Below are positions 8,772 through 16,493 of a stretch of 64,000 nucleotides of DNA, piece by piece. The position numbers and the translations under genes are program-made. This DNA comes from SKLM01 sp964514285. Its GTDB lineage: Bacteria; Chloroflexota; Anaerolineae; B4-G1. The notes under the pieces are model-generated. The model saw nothing but the letters and a program-made list of their open reading frames with translations, made no database searches and was not told the origin of the DNA. Positions within the stretch are counted from its first letter, which is position 1, and every line of letters begins with the position of its first letter. The stretch covers positions 1 to 64,000 of the forward strand of contig CAZEQC010000002.1 of NCBI GenBank assembly GCA_964514285.1. Reading direction: 5' to 3'.

Positions 8772-9785
8772 ATGCATTCACATCGAATCGCGATTATCGG
8801 TATTGACCTTATCAGCGCCTCCGTCGCTTATGCGCTGCAGAAACAGGAAGAGACGATCGAACTCGTTGGCTACGATGCTGATCCAGCTATCGCTGACTTG
8901 GCGAAGGTGCGGGGCGCCGTCGATGACGTGCGACGAAACCCCGGACCGACCTGCGAAGGTGCAGACCTGGTGATCGTCGCCCAGCCACTGACCAAGATTG
9001 AGAATACGTTCGCTGCTCTCTCGGCCTATCTGGAGCAGGGCGCCATCGTCACCGACACGGCTCGCCTCAAGGCACCGGTGCTGGGCTGGGCAGAGGATCT
9101 TCTGCCGGAGCATGTCTCGTTTGTGGGAGGACACCTCATCCCTAATCCGGCGGTCATCGGATTGAGGGCTCTGCAAGGGCTGGACGACGCCGATGCAGGT
9201 CTGCTGAAAAAAGCATTGTACTGCTTCACGACCTCGCCCAGTACCTCCAGCACGGCTATCGACGTCTGCTCCTGGCTGGCCTACGCGGTTGGAGCGGATG
9301 CATTCTTCATCGATGTGAAGGAGCACGACGGCCTGCTGGCCGGTGTCGAAGGCCTGCCCGACTTAATGACCGTGGCACTGCTCCGCGCCACCATCGACAC
9401 GCCCGGATGGGAGGAAATGCGTAAATTCGCCGGACGGCGCTTCGCCACCGCCACGGAAGCTGTTGACGATGTCCAGACGCGCCATCCGTCTCTGTTCCTC
9501 AATCGAGAGAACATCCTCCATCGCCTTGATGGGCTGATTGAAGAGCTCACGCATCTGCGCCGCTTGCTGGCCCAGGGGGATGAGGAGGCTCTGGCGGAAA
9601 CGCTGGCAGAGGCAGTCGACGGTCGTTCGCGCTGGATGAGAGAACGAAGAAAAGGGATGTGGACCGAGGACGACGCATTTGACACACGAGATGTCCCCAG
9701 CGCAGCCAAACAGCTGAGACGCATGATCTTCGGCAACTTGACATCCCGTCTCGATCGAGGCCCGAACGAATCGGGAGAAGAGTAA
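8772..9785 (+). CDS. Prephenate dehydrogenase-like protein with altered cofactor and active-site motifs
   Basis: About 337 residues. I chose ATG 8772 over ATG 8766 because the Shine-Dalgarno GAGGAGGT runs directly up to 8766, leaving no spacing. The fold order is that of TyrA: N-terminal beta-alpha-beta, FVGGHLIPNP, then D-V-K-E-H-D-G followed by GVEGLPDLM and a long helical C-terminus. However, the dinucleotide loop, normally G-x-G-x-x-G, reads GIDLISAS. The HPxAG motif reads HLIPN, and the DEHD..SHLPH motif has GVEGLPD in place of SHLPH. TyrA converts prephenate to 4-hydroxyphenylpyruvate in tyrosine synthesis. Here the changed residues suggest another substrate or a non-catalytic role. No other aromatic pathway gene is near. 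Confidence 0.7.
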   Translation: MHSHRIAIIGIDLISASVAYALQKQEETIELVGYDADPAIADLAKVRGAVDDVRRNPGPTCEGADLVIVAQPLTKIENTFAALSAYLEQGAIVTDTARLKAPVLGWAEDLLPEHVSFVGGHLIPNPAVIGLRALQGLDDADAGLLKKALYCFTTSPSTSSTAIDVCSWLAYAVGADAFFIDVKEHDGLLAGVEGLPDLMTVALLRATIDTPGWEEMRKFAGRRFATATEAVDDVQTRHPSLFLNRENILHRLDGLIEELTHLRRLLAQGDEEALAETLAEAVDGRSRWMRERRKGMWTEDDAFDTRDVPSAAKQLRRMIFGNLTSRLDRGPNESGEE

Positions 9786-9829
9786 CCCCAGCTTGTTCCA
9801 ACCAACAGCCTCTTGCCCAGCCAGACGCC

Positions 9830-11032
9830 TTGACCGAATCATACCGGATCTTGATGGTCGCTCCCACATCCTTCTTCCTGGACTACGGCTGCCACGTCCG
9901 GATTCTAGAGGAGACACGGGCTCTCCAGCGGCTGGGGAATCGCGTGACGATCGTCACCTATTACCTGGGTCGCGACCTGCCGGATCTGGACATCGTGCGC
10001 ACCAGGCCAACGCCCTGGCGCTCTGACTATGAGGTCGGATCGTCGCTTCACAAGATCGCTTTCGACAGCTTCCTGGCCTGGACCGGTGTCAAGACGGCCC
10101 TGCGCGGTGACTTCGATCTGATCCATGGGCATCTACACGAGGGTACTTTGATCGGCCACCTTCTGAGTCGGATCAAACGCGTGCCACTGGTGGCCGACTT
10201 TCAAGGCAGCATGACGAGCGAGATGGTCGACCATCGTTTTCTTGATCCCGACAGTCCCTGGTATCGCTGGGCACGGCTACTGGAATGGCGCATCACCCAT
10301 CTACCTGACGCCATCGTCACCAGCACGCGAATGACGGCTCAACTGCTGGAAGAGGACTTTGAGTGCTCCACTGGCCTCGTCCATCCTCTGCCGGACTGCG
10401 TCAATCTGGATTTTTTCCACCCCGACGTCTTGGGTCAAGAGGCCGTGTTGGAACGTCGAGCTGCTCTGGGCATACCGAAGAATAAGCCGGTCGTGGCCTA
10501 CCTGGGCCTACTGGCGGACTATCAAGGGACACCCCATCTCTTGGAGGCAGCAAGGCACCTGAAGCAACGGGGCACCGCATTTCATCTTCTGATCATGGGC
10601 TTCCCCAGCGTTGAGCATTACCGAGAGTTAGCCATAGGCCTAGGCATTGGCAATCACGTGACGTTCACAGGCAAAGTACCCTATGAGGAGGCCCCATCTC
10701 ATCTTGCGCTGGGCGATATCGCCGTAGCGCCCAAGTTATCGGCCACTGAAGGTGCAGGTAAGATTCTGAATTACATGGCTATGGAACTGCCGACGGTGGC
10801 CTTCGACACGCCGGTGAGCCGGGAGTACCTGGGAACGTTGGGCACTTACGCAGCACCAGCCGGCGATCCGGCTGCTCTGGCTACAGCTATGGAAAGCCTC
10901 TTGGAGGCCCCAATCCACCGCCGCAGACTGGGGCGGAAGCTCCGCGAGCGCGTCGGACAGTACTTCTCATGGGATCAGTCCGGGCGCTATCTGATGAAGA
11001 TCTACAGAACTGCTTCGCAGCGTGTGATATAG
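9830..11032 (+). CDS. GT4-family glycosyltransferase
   Basis: 400 residues. The N-terminal Rossmann half starts at YRILMVAPTSFFLDYG, with LIHGHLHEG in the middle. The C-terminal half holds KPVVAYLGLLADYQG and the donor-binding helix region LSATEGAGKILNYMAMELPTVAF, where E-x7-N replaces the usual E-x7-E spacing. GT-B enzymes of this family move a sugar from a nucleotide-sugar donor on the cytoplasmic side. The start is TTG at 9830, chosen because the first beta-strand begins right after it; ATG 9854 would cut that strand. The ribosome site is weak. The neighbouring export permease suggests that it builds a polysaccharide or lipid-linked glycan for export. Confidence 0.82.
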   Translation: MTESYRILMVAPTSFFLDYGCHVRILEETRALQRLGNRVTIVTYYLGRDLPDLDIVRTRPTPWRSDYEVGSSLHKIAFDSFLAWTGVKTALRGDFDLIHGHLHEGTLIGHLLSRIKRVPLVADFQGSMTSEMVDHRFLDPDSPWYRWARLLEWRITHLPDAIVTSTRMTAQLLEEDFECSTGLVHPLPDCVNLDFFHPDVLGQEAVLERRAALGIPKNKPVVAYLGLLADYQGTPHLLEAARHLKQRGTAFHLLIMGFPSVEHYRELAIGLGIGNHVTFTGKVPYEEAPSHLALGDIAVAPKLSATEGAGKILNYMAMELPTVAFDTPVSREYLGTLGTYAAPAGDPAALATAMESLLEAPIHRRRLGRKLRERVGQYFSWDQSGRYLMKIYRTASQRVI

Positions 11033-11063
11033 CACGTCAGCATCTGGAGGATATCAAATACCT

Positions 11064-11879
11064 ATGAGCATTCCTCGCCGCCTGCGAGAACTGTGGACAT
11101 ACCGCGAGCTGATACGGAACCTCGTGGCGCGCGACCTTAAGGTCCGGTACCGAAACTCCATCCTGGGCATCGTTTGGTCGTGGGCCAACCCGCTGCTGAT
11201 GATGTTGGTCTTCACCGTGGTCTTCAATTTCCTTTTCGTTCGGACCGATCTGCCGCACTACCACGTCTTTCTTCTGTGCGCCCTGCTGCCCTGGCAGTTC
11301 TTCTCTCAGGCAGTCACAGAAGCCACCAACAGCATCGTGGGGAACGCCCATCTGATCAAAAAAGTCTACTTCCCTCGAGAGATCTTGCCGATCTCGATCA
11401 TCTTGTCGAACCTGGTCAACTTCGTCATCGCTTTACCAGTCTTCTTCGGGCTGGCCCTTGTCTCTGGCGCAAGGATCAGCCCCTGGGCGCTGCTGCTTCC
11501 TATCCCCATCATGGTAGAAGCCCTGTTTGCCCTAGGCATCTGCCTGATTCTGTCCACGGTGAACGTCTTCTACCGCGACACAAGGATCATCTTAAGCGTC
11601 GTGATGCAAGCCTGGTTCTTCCTTACGCCCGTCTTCTACCCGATCACTCAGATCGGGCAGCAGAGGACGATCCTGGGGGTCACGTTCGACGCGCAGCTCT
11701 GGCTCCGCCGTTTGAACCCCATGGCCTCGGTGATCGCGTCCTACCGCGATCTGCTCTACTGGGGGACCTATACAGGGCTCGACTTCCTGCTCCGGACGGC
11801 TATCACCTCGCTGATGGTGCTTGTGATCGGTTATTTGATCTTCTTGCGCTACAGCCCCCGCTTCGGCGAGGAGGTTTAG
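11064..11879 (+). CDS. ABC-2 type permease for polysaccharide/teichoic-acid-like export
   Basis: 271 residues with six hydrophobic segments and an amphipathic N-terminus (LIRNLVARDLKVRYRNSILG). This is the signature of the Wzm/KpsM/TagG branch of ABC-2 permeases, which export lipid-linked glycans. FREILPISIILSNL and FLTPVFYPITQI are further family hallmarks. The matching Wzt/TagH ATPase is expected next to it but is not in this window; the next gene, 29 bases later, is priA. Either the ATPase is elsewhere or it was lost by rearrangement. The GT4 gene ends 31 bases upstream and is probably co-transcribed. Confidence 0.88.
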   Translation: MSIPRRLRELWTYRELIRNLVARDLKVRYRNSILGIVWSWANPLLMMLVFTVVFNFLFVRTDLPHYHVFLLCALLPWQFFSQAVTEATNSIVGNAHLIKKVYFPREILPISIILSNLVNFVIALPVFFGLALVSGARISPWALLLPIPIMVEALFALGICLILSTVNVFYRDTRIILSVVMQAWFFLTPVFYPITQIGQQRTILGVTFDAQLWLRRLNPMASVIASYRDLLYWGTYTGLDFLLRTAITSLMVLVIGYLIFLRYSPRFGEEV

Positions 11880-11907
11880 CGGGTCTATTCGCGTAGGATG
11901 GTCGACA

Positions 11908-14565
11908 ATGATATCAGGCTCCTCGCCAACAGCGGACGTCAGACCGTATCCCTTTGCTGACGTCGTGGTCTTCTCTCCGGCCAAGGCCTCGAAGGAAAGG
12001 CCAGCTTTCACCTATGACGTGCCGGAGAAGCTTGAGTCCCGAATCAAGATCGGCTCACTGGTCGTCGTGCCTTTCGGAAAACGTCGTCTTTACGGCGTCG
12101 TAGTCGCCTTAAGCGATCGGTCCCCGGTAGCCGAGACCCGCCCTATCCAATCACTGGTCGATCCCCAACCTGTTCTGTCGCCCGAGCAGATCGGTCTGGC
12201 GCGATGGATGCGCGATGAGTACCTGGCATCGCTCTATGAATGCCTGGAGCTGATGCTTCCACCCGGAATGATTGGTCACACCGACCTCAAGGTCGCTCTG
12301 GTCAACGGCGTTCCCGACGGCGCGGCGAACACGGAAGCGCAGTCGGAGCTATTGGCGCTGCTCCAGCGGCGAGGTGCACTGCGAGGGAATCAGCTCGATG
12401 CCGCAATGCCCGGCATCGACTGGCGGTCGGCCTCCGAGCAACTCGCGCGGCGGGATGTAGTCACGCGCGAGTCGTTCCTCGCACCGCCCCGGGCTCAGCC
12501 AAAACGGGTGGAGACGGTGCAACGCGTCCCAGACGTCGACGAGGCGGCGGCGCTGGAAGGGCTGACCAGCGAGTTCTACCCGCCGATTCTAGCGTTGCTA
12601 CGGGCCGAGGAGAAACCGGTGGCAAAGCGCCGCGTCTATGACGAGACTGGCTGCAGGCGCTACCATCTCAAGATGCTCGAGAAGCGTGGCCTGATCGTCT
12701 TCTCCAGTGAGGAGGTTTGGCGGGATCCGTTGGATGACGATTTCTTTGTTCCCACCTCGCCCCCACCTCTCACGTCCGATCAGCAGGAGGTCTGGGAGGT
12801 GATTAAGGCCGCCGCCAGTCGGGGAGGACACTCGAGCCGCGACGGCCTGGCTGCAAACGCGACCAAGCCTCACGCTGAACGTCGACCCCGGGCCTTCCTG
12901 CTACACGGCGTGACCGGCTCTGGAAAGACCGAGATCTACCTGCGCGCGGTCGCCCAAACACTGAGTCAGGGTCGTAAGGCCATTGTCCTCGTGCCGGAGA
13001 TATCGCTGACGCCCCAGACCGTGGCGCGCTTCGCAGGACGCTTCTCGGAACACGGGGATAGACAGGGTGAGGATGGAAGGCAGCCCGTGGCGGTGCTGCA
13101 CAGCGCGCTCACCGAGGGCGAGCGGTACGACACCTGGCGGCGCGCCCGTGCAGGCCTCGTCGACGTGGTGGTCGGCCCGCGTTCTGCGCTGTTCGCACCG
13201 CTCTCCCCCTTGGGCCTCATCGTCTTGGACGAGGAACACGACGACAGCTATAAGCAGGAGGCACCGCGCCCCCGCTACCACGCTCGAGACACAGCCCTCC
13301 AGCTGGCCCGGTTGAGCGACGCGACAGTGATCCTCGGCTCCGCCACGCCGAGCTTGACCTCCTATCACCGTGCTCAACAAGGCGAATTCGACCTGCAAGA
13401 GATGCCGCGGCGCATTATGGGACACACACGACGCATACAGGAGCTCCAAGTCCGCTACCGCGTCGCAGACACGCGTTATCGGGCCTTGGACGGTGAAGCC
13501 GAGGGAGAGGAACAGCTACCTCAGGCACGCTATCTGCCCCTACCCCCAGTTCAGATCGTCGATCTCCGCGCCGAGCTCCGGGCCGGCAATCGCTCGATCT
13601 TCAGCCGGACCCTTCAGCGGGCCATGGACGAGGCATTGAGTCGGGGAGAACAGGTGATCCTGTTCCTCAACCGTCGCGGGACCGCTACGTTTGTGCTATG
13701 CCGCGACTGTGGTCACGTGGTGCGTTGCCCGCACTGCGACGTACCGTTGACCTACCACTCCCCTCGCACGCGCCTGATCTGTCATCACTGCAATTACCGA
13801 GAGCCCCAGCCCAAGCGCTGCCCCCAATGTGGTGGAAAGCGCATCCGCTACTTTGGCCTGGGCACCGAGCGGGTCGAGGAAGTGGTACGCGAACGATGGC
13901 CCGGAGCACGGCTGTTACGTTGGGATCGAGATACCGCACGCACGCACGAGGCCCACACCAACATTCTGCAACGGTTTGCCAGCGGGGGTGCTGACGTCCT
14001 GGTGGGCACGCAGATGATCACGAAGGGACTCGACCTCCCGCTGGTCACCGTCGTCGGGGTTATCTCTGCCGACACGGCGCTCAACCTGCCCGATTTCCGT
14101 TCCAGCGAGCGCACGTTTCAGCTGCTCACCCAGGTCGCAGGACGAGCCGGGCGGGGGCTGTTGGGCGGGCGAGTCGTCATCCAGACCTATCATCCAGATC
14201 ACTATGCCGTGGTTGCCGCGTCCGAGCACGACTATGAGACATTTGCCGAGCGAGAGCTGGCTTTCCGACGGGAGCAGGGATATCCTCCTTATACCCGTCT
14301 GGCGAAGCTGGTTTACACGGACAAGGACTACGACCGAGCCCGAGCTAGAGCCCGGAACTTGAGCGACCGGCTGCGCAAGGCGCTGGCCCGAAAGGGCATG
14401 CCGACAACCAACCTGCTAGGGCCAGCCCCGCCCTTCTTCGCGCGATTGCGGGACCGTTATCGGTGGCAGATTCTCCTCCGACACCCTGATCCTCCGACTT
14501 TCCTTGGGGAGGTCGCCATACCGGATGGCTGGCACGTAGAGATCGACCCGGTGAGCGTGCTGTAG
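11908..14565 (+). CDS. priA: Primosomal replication restart helicase PriA
   Basis: 885 residues. An N-terminal 3'-DNA-binding domain (FADVVVFSPAKASKERPAFTY) is followed by a winged-helix and SF2 helicase core. Walker A is HGVTGSGKTEIY (about 331-342) and Walker B is VLDEEHDDSYKQE. Two zinc clusters lie between the helicase halves (CRDCGHVVRCPHC and CHHCNYREPQPKRCPQC), then GLGTERVEE and VAGRAGRG. PriA reloads the replisome at stalled forks and recombination intermediates. All motifs are intact and the length is somewhat above the usual 730-830 because of loops at about 290-320 and 500-540. It stands alone functionally, though it follows the permease closely. Confidence 0.95.
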   Translation: MISGSSPTADVRPYPFADVVVFSPAKASKERPAFTYDVPEKLESRIKIGSLVVVPFGKRRLYGVVVALSDRSPVAETRPIQSLVDPQPVLSPEQIGLARWMRDEYLASLYECLELMLPPGMIGHTDLKVALVNGVPDGAANTEAQSELLALLQRRGALRGNQLDAAMPGIDWRSASEQLARRDVVTRESFLAPPRAQPKRVETVQRVPDVDEAAALEGLTSEFYPPILALLRAEEKPVAKRRVYDETGCRRYHLKMLEKRGLIVFSSEEVWRDPLDDDFFVPTSPPPLTSDQQEVWEVIKAAASRGGHSSRDGLAANATKPHAERRPRAFLLHGVTGSGKTEIYLRAVAQTLSQGRKAIVLVPEISLTPQTVARFAGRFSEHGDRQGEDGRQPVAVLHSALTEGERYDTWRRARAGLVDVVVGPRSALFAPLSPLGLIVLDEEHDDSYKQEAPRPRYHARDTALQLARLSDATVILGSATPSLTSYHRAQQGEFDLQEMPRRIMGHTRRIQELQVRYRVADTRYRALDGEAEGEEQLPQARYLPLPPVQIVDLRAELRAGNRSIFSRTLQRAMDEALSRGEQVILFLNRRGTATFVLCRDCGHVVRCPHCDVPLTYHSPRTRLICHHCNYREPQPKRCPQCGGKRIRYFGLGTERVEEVVRERWPGARLLRWDRDTARTHEAHTNILQRFASGGADVLVGTQMITKGLDLPLVTVVGVISADTALNLPDFRSSERTFQLLTQVAGRAGRGLLGGRVVIQTYHPDHYAVVAASEHDYETFAERELAFRREQGYPPYTRLAKLVYTDKDYDRARARARNLSDRLRKALARKGMPTTNLLGPAPPFFARLRDRYRWQILLRHPDPPTFLGEVAIPDGWHVEIDPVSVL

Positions 14566-14586
14566 CTCCCGCCCGGCACCATCGAC

Positions 14587-14615
14587 TTTTGAAAACGTGA
14601 GCAGCGTGATATAAT
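14587..14615 (+). promoter_or_regulatory. Promoter upstream of mtaB
   Basis: TGATATAAT (14607-14615) is an extended -10. TTTTGA at 14587 stands 17 bases upstream of the TATAAT, or TTGAAA at 14589 at 15 bases. Transcription would begin about 70 bases before the ATG at 14691. Confidence 0.65.
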
Positions 14616-14690
14616 CCGCCTAATCCACTTGAACACTTGAGACGGCGCAAAGGTCGCACGGCAAGTGTCTAGAAAGTTGCTTCACCCTGC

Positions 14691-15956
14691 ATGCAGATCT
14701 ACCTTGATAGCATCGGCTGTCGTCTAAACTGGAGCGAGGTTGAGATGCTGGCCCGGCAGCTGATCGCTGCCGGGCACACCGTTGCGAGCAAGCCGGAAGA
14801 GGCCGACGTTGTCGTCGTCAATACGTGTGCCGTCACGGCGCAAGCCGAACGCAAGACCCGTCATGCCATCCGATCGCTTCACCGTGACAACCCCGAGGCC
14901 CAGCTCGCAGTGATCGGCTGCTACGCCACATTGCGGCCTGACGCATCGGCGAGCCTTCCAGGCGTGGCGTGGGTCATCCCCAATGTCGATAAGGGGCAGA
15001 CAGCCGATGTCGTGAACGGCAACGACCTGCCATCCTCCACAAGCCGAGAGACGTTGCACGAGGCTGAGATGTTGCGGACGCGGGCCTTCGTCAAGGTCCA
15101 GGACGGCTGCGACAATCACTGCACTTACTGCATCATCCGATCGCTTCGCGGCCCCTCCCACAGCCGCCCCGTCGATGAGATCATCACGGAGCTCCAGGCA
15201 CTGACCGAGGAGGCTAACTGTCGAGAGGCTGTCCTGACCGGCGCCAGCCTTGGCGCCTACGGTCGTGGTCGAGGCCCGAACTCGGTTGACCTTCGCACGT
15301 TGGTGGAGGTCATTCTGGCCGATACCGACCTGGCGCGACTGCGTCTCTCGTCCCTGGAGCCATGGGATCTCGACGAGACGTTCTTTGAGCTGTGGGACAA
15401 TCCTCGTCTATGTCGTCAGATCCATCTGCCGCTTCAGGCCGGTTGTGATGCCACGCTGCGGCGCATGGGCCGTCCCATCACCACTGAGGCATTCGCCAAC
15501 CTGGTGCAAGCTGCCCGTCGAGCGATCCCAGATTTGGCCGTGACGACGGACGTGCTGGTAGGTTTCCCCGGTGAAAATGAAGAGGCGTTCCGAGCGAGCT
15601 ACGCGTTCGTCAAGCGAATGGCTTTCGCGAAGCTCCACGTGTTCCCGTATTCCCCACGCCCCGGCACCCCCGCCACTAAGCTGCCGGAACAGGTACCGCA
15701 CGATGTGCGCGACGAACGAGCGCAGCGGATGCGGGAACTGGGAGCGGACCTGCGACACCATTTCAAGACCCGTTTTCTAGACCGGGAATTGGACGTGCTG
15801 TGGGAAAAACAATGGCAGGACGGTCGATGGACCGGCTGGACAGATAACTACATCCGGGTCGTTGCAAGCGCCGAAAGAGACCTATGCAACCGCATCACGC
15901 CAGCGCGGTTACGGGCTTTGAGAAAGGGCTACTTAGAAGGAGAAGCCATCCTATGA
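14691..15956 (+). CDS. mtaB: tRNA t6A37 methylthiotransferase MtaB (radical SAM)
   Basis: 421 residues. The UPF0004 domain (GCRLNWSE, VVNTCAVTAQAE, IGCYA) carries the three Cys of the auxiliary cluster at about 10, 46 and 80. The radical-SAM core follows with CDNHCTYCII (CxxxCxxC) and then a C-terminal TRAM-like region. MtaB converts t6A37 to ms2t6A37 in ANN-decoding tRNAs. GCRLN and the NTC-AVT wording separate MtaB from MiaB and RimO; RimO is present separately at 57138. The stop overlaps the start of the HIT gene (ATGA), so the two are translationally coupled. Confidence 0.88.
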   Translation: MQIYLDSIGCRLNWSEVEMLARQLIAAGHTVASKPEEADVVVVNTCAVTAQAERKTRHAIRSLHRDNPEAQLAVIGCYATLRPDASASLPGVAWVIPNVDKGQTADVVNGNDLPSSTSRETLHEAEMLRTRAFVKVQDGCDNHCTYCIIRSLRGPSHSRPVDEIITELQALTEEANCREAVLTGASLGAYGRGRGPNSVDLRTLVEVILADTDLARLRLSSLEPWDLDETFFELWDNPRLCRQIHLPLQAGCDATLRRMGRPITTEAFANLVQAARRAIPDLAVTTDVLVGFPGENEEAFRASYAFVKRMAFAKLHVFPYSPRPGTPATKLPEQVPHDVRDERAQRMRELGADLRHHFKTRFLDRELDVLWEKQWQDGRWTGWTDNYIRVVASAERDLCNRITPARLRALRKGYLEGEAIL

Positions 15957-16294
15957 GGCCTTGCGTTTTCTGCCGGATCGCAGCAGGGGAGGAAGAAGCA
16001 CGCACCATCTATCAAGACGAGGAGGTGACCGCTTTCCACGACCGCAACCCTCAAGCGCCCACTCACGTCTTGATCATTCCCAATAAGCACATTGAGAGTG
16101 TCAGGGGAGTCGAGGCAGAAGATACCGACCTACTGGGCAAGCTGTTCGTGGTAGCGCGCCGAATCGCGCAGGACGAAGGTTTGAGAGGGGGCTATCGACT
16201 GGTGGTCAACACAGGAGCCCAGGCGGGTCAATCCGTCCACCACCTGCATATGCACCTGCTGGGCGGACGCCCTATGAGCTGGCCCCCGGGCTAG
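15953..16294 (+). CDS. HIT-family protein (HinT-like nucleotide hydrolase)
   Basis: 113 residues, the normal size of a HinT protein. The start is ATG 15953, behind AGAAGGAGAAG and overlapping the mtaB stop. MRPCVFCRIAAGEE is the usual N-terminus with a CxxC. The histidine triad is HHLHMHLLGG near the end, giving the catalytic H-x-H-x-H. Such proteins hydrolyse purine nucleoside phosphoramidates and acyl-adenylates. Coupling with mtaB is probably incidental co-expression. Confidence 0.92.
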   Translation: MRPCVFCRIAAGEEEARTIYQDEEVTAFHDRNPQAPTHVLIIPNKHIESVRGVEAEDTDLLGKLFVVARRIAQDEGLRGGYRLVVNTGAQAGQSVHHLHMHLLGGRPMSWPPG

Positions 16295-16493
16295 ACGAGC
16301 TGACTGTCGTTAGGATACGCGCCCCGTCGAGCAGCTTGGCCTCGTGCTCCGTGGACATGCTGTCGAGAGCAAAGCCGGTTCGACGCGGGTTCGGGCTGCA
16401 CACCCGTGAGACAGAAGGAGAGCAGACGTAGGCCGGGCCGACGACCCACGAGGAGCAGAGATAGAGTAAGGATCCAAGCAAGGAGAACCAAGC

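Noticed and set aside
16295..16493. A gene or riboswitch in the 199 bases before the FAD dehydrogenase
   Set aside because: No open frame with a ribosome site, promoter match or stable known fold could be supported.
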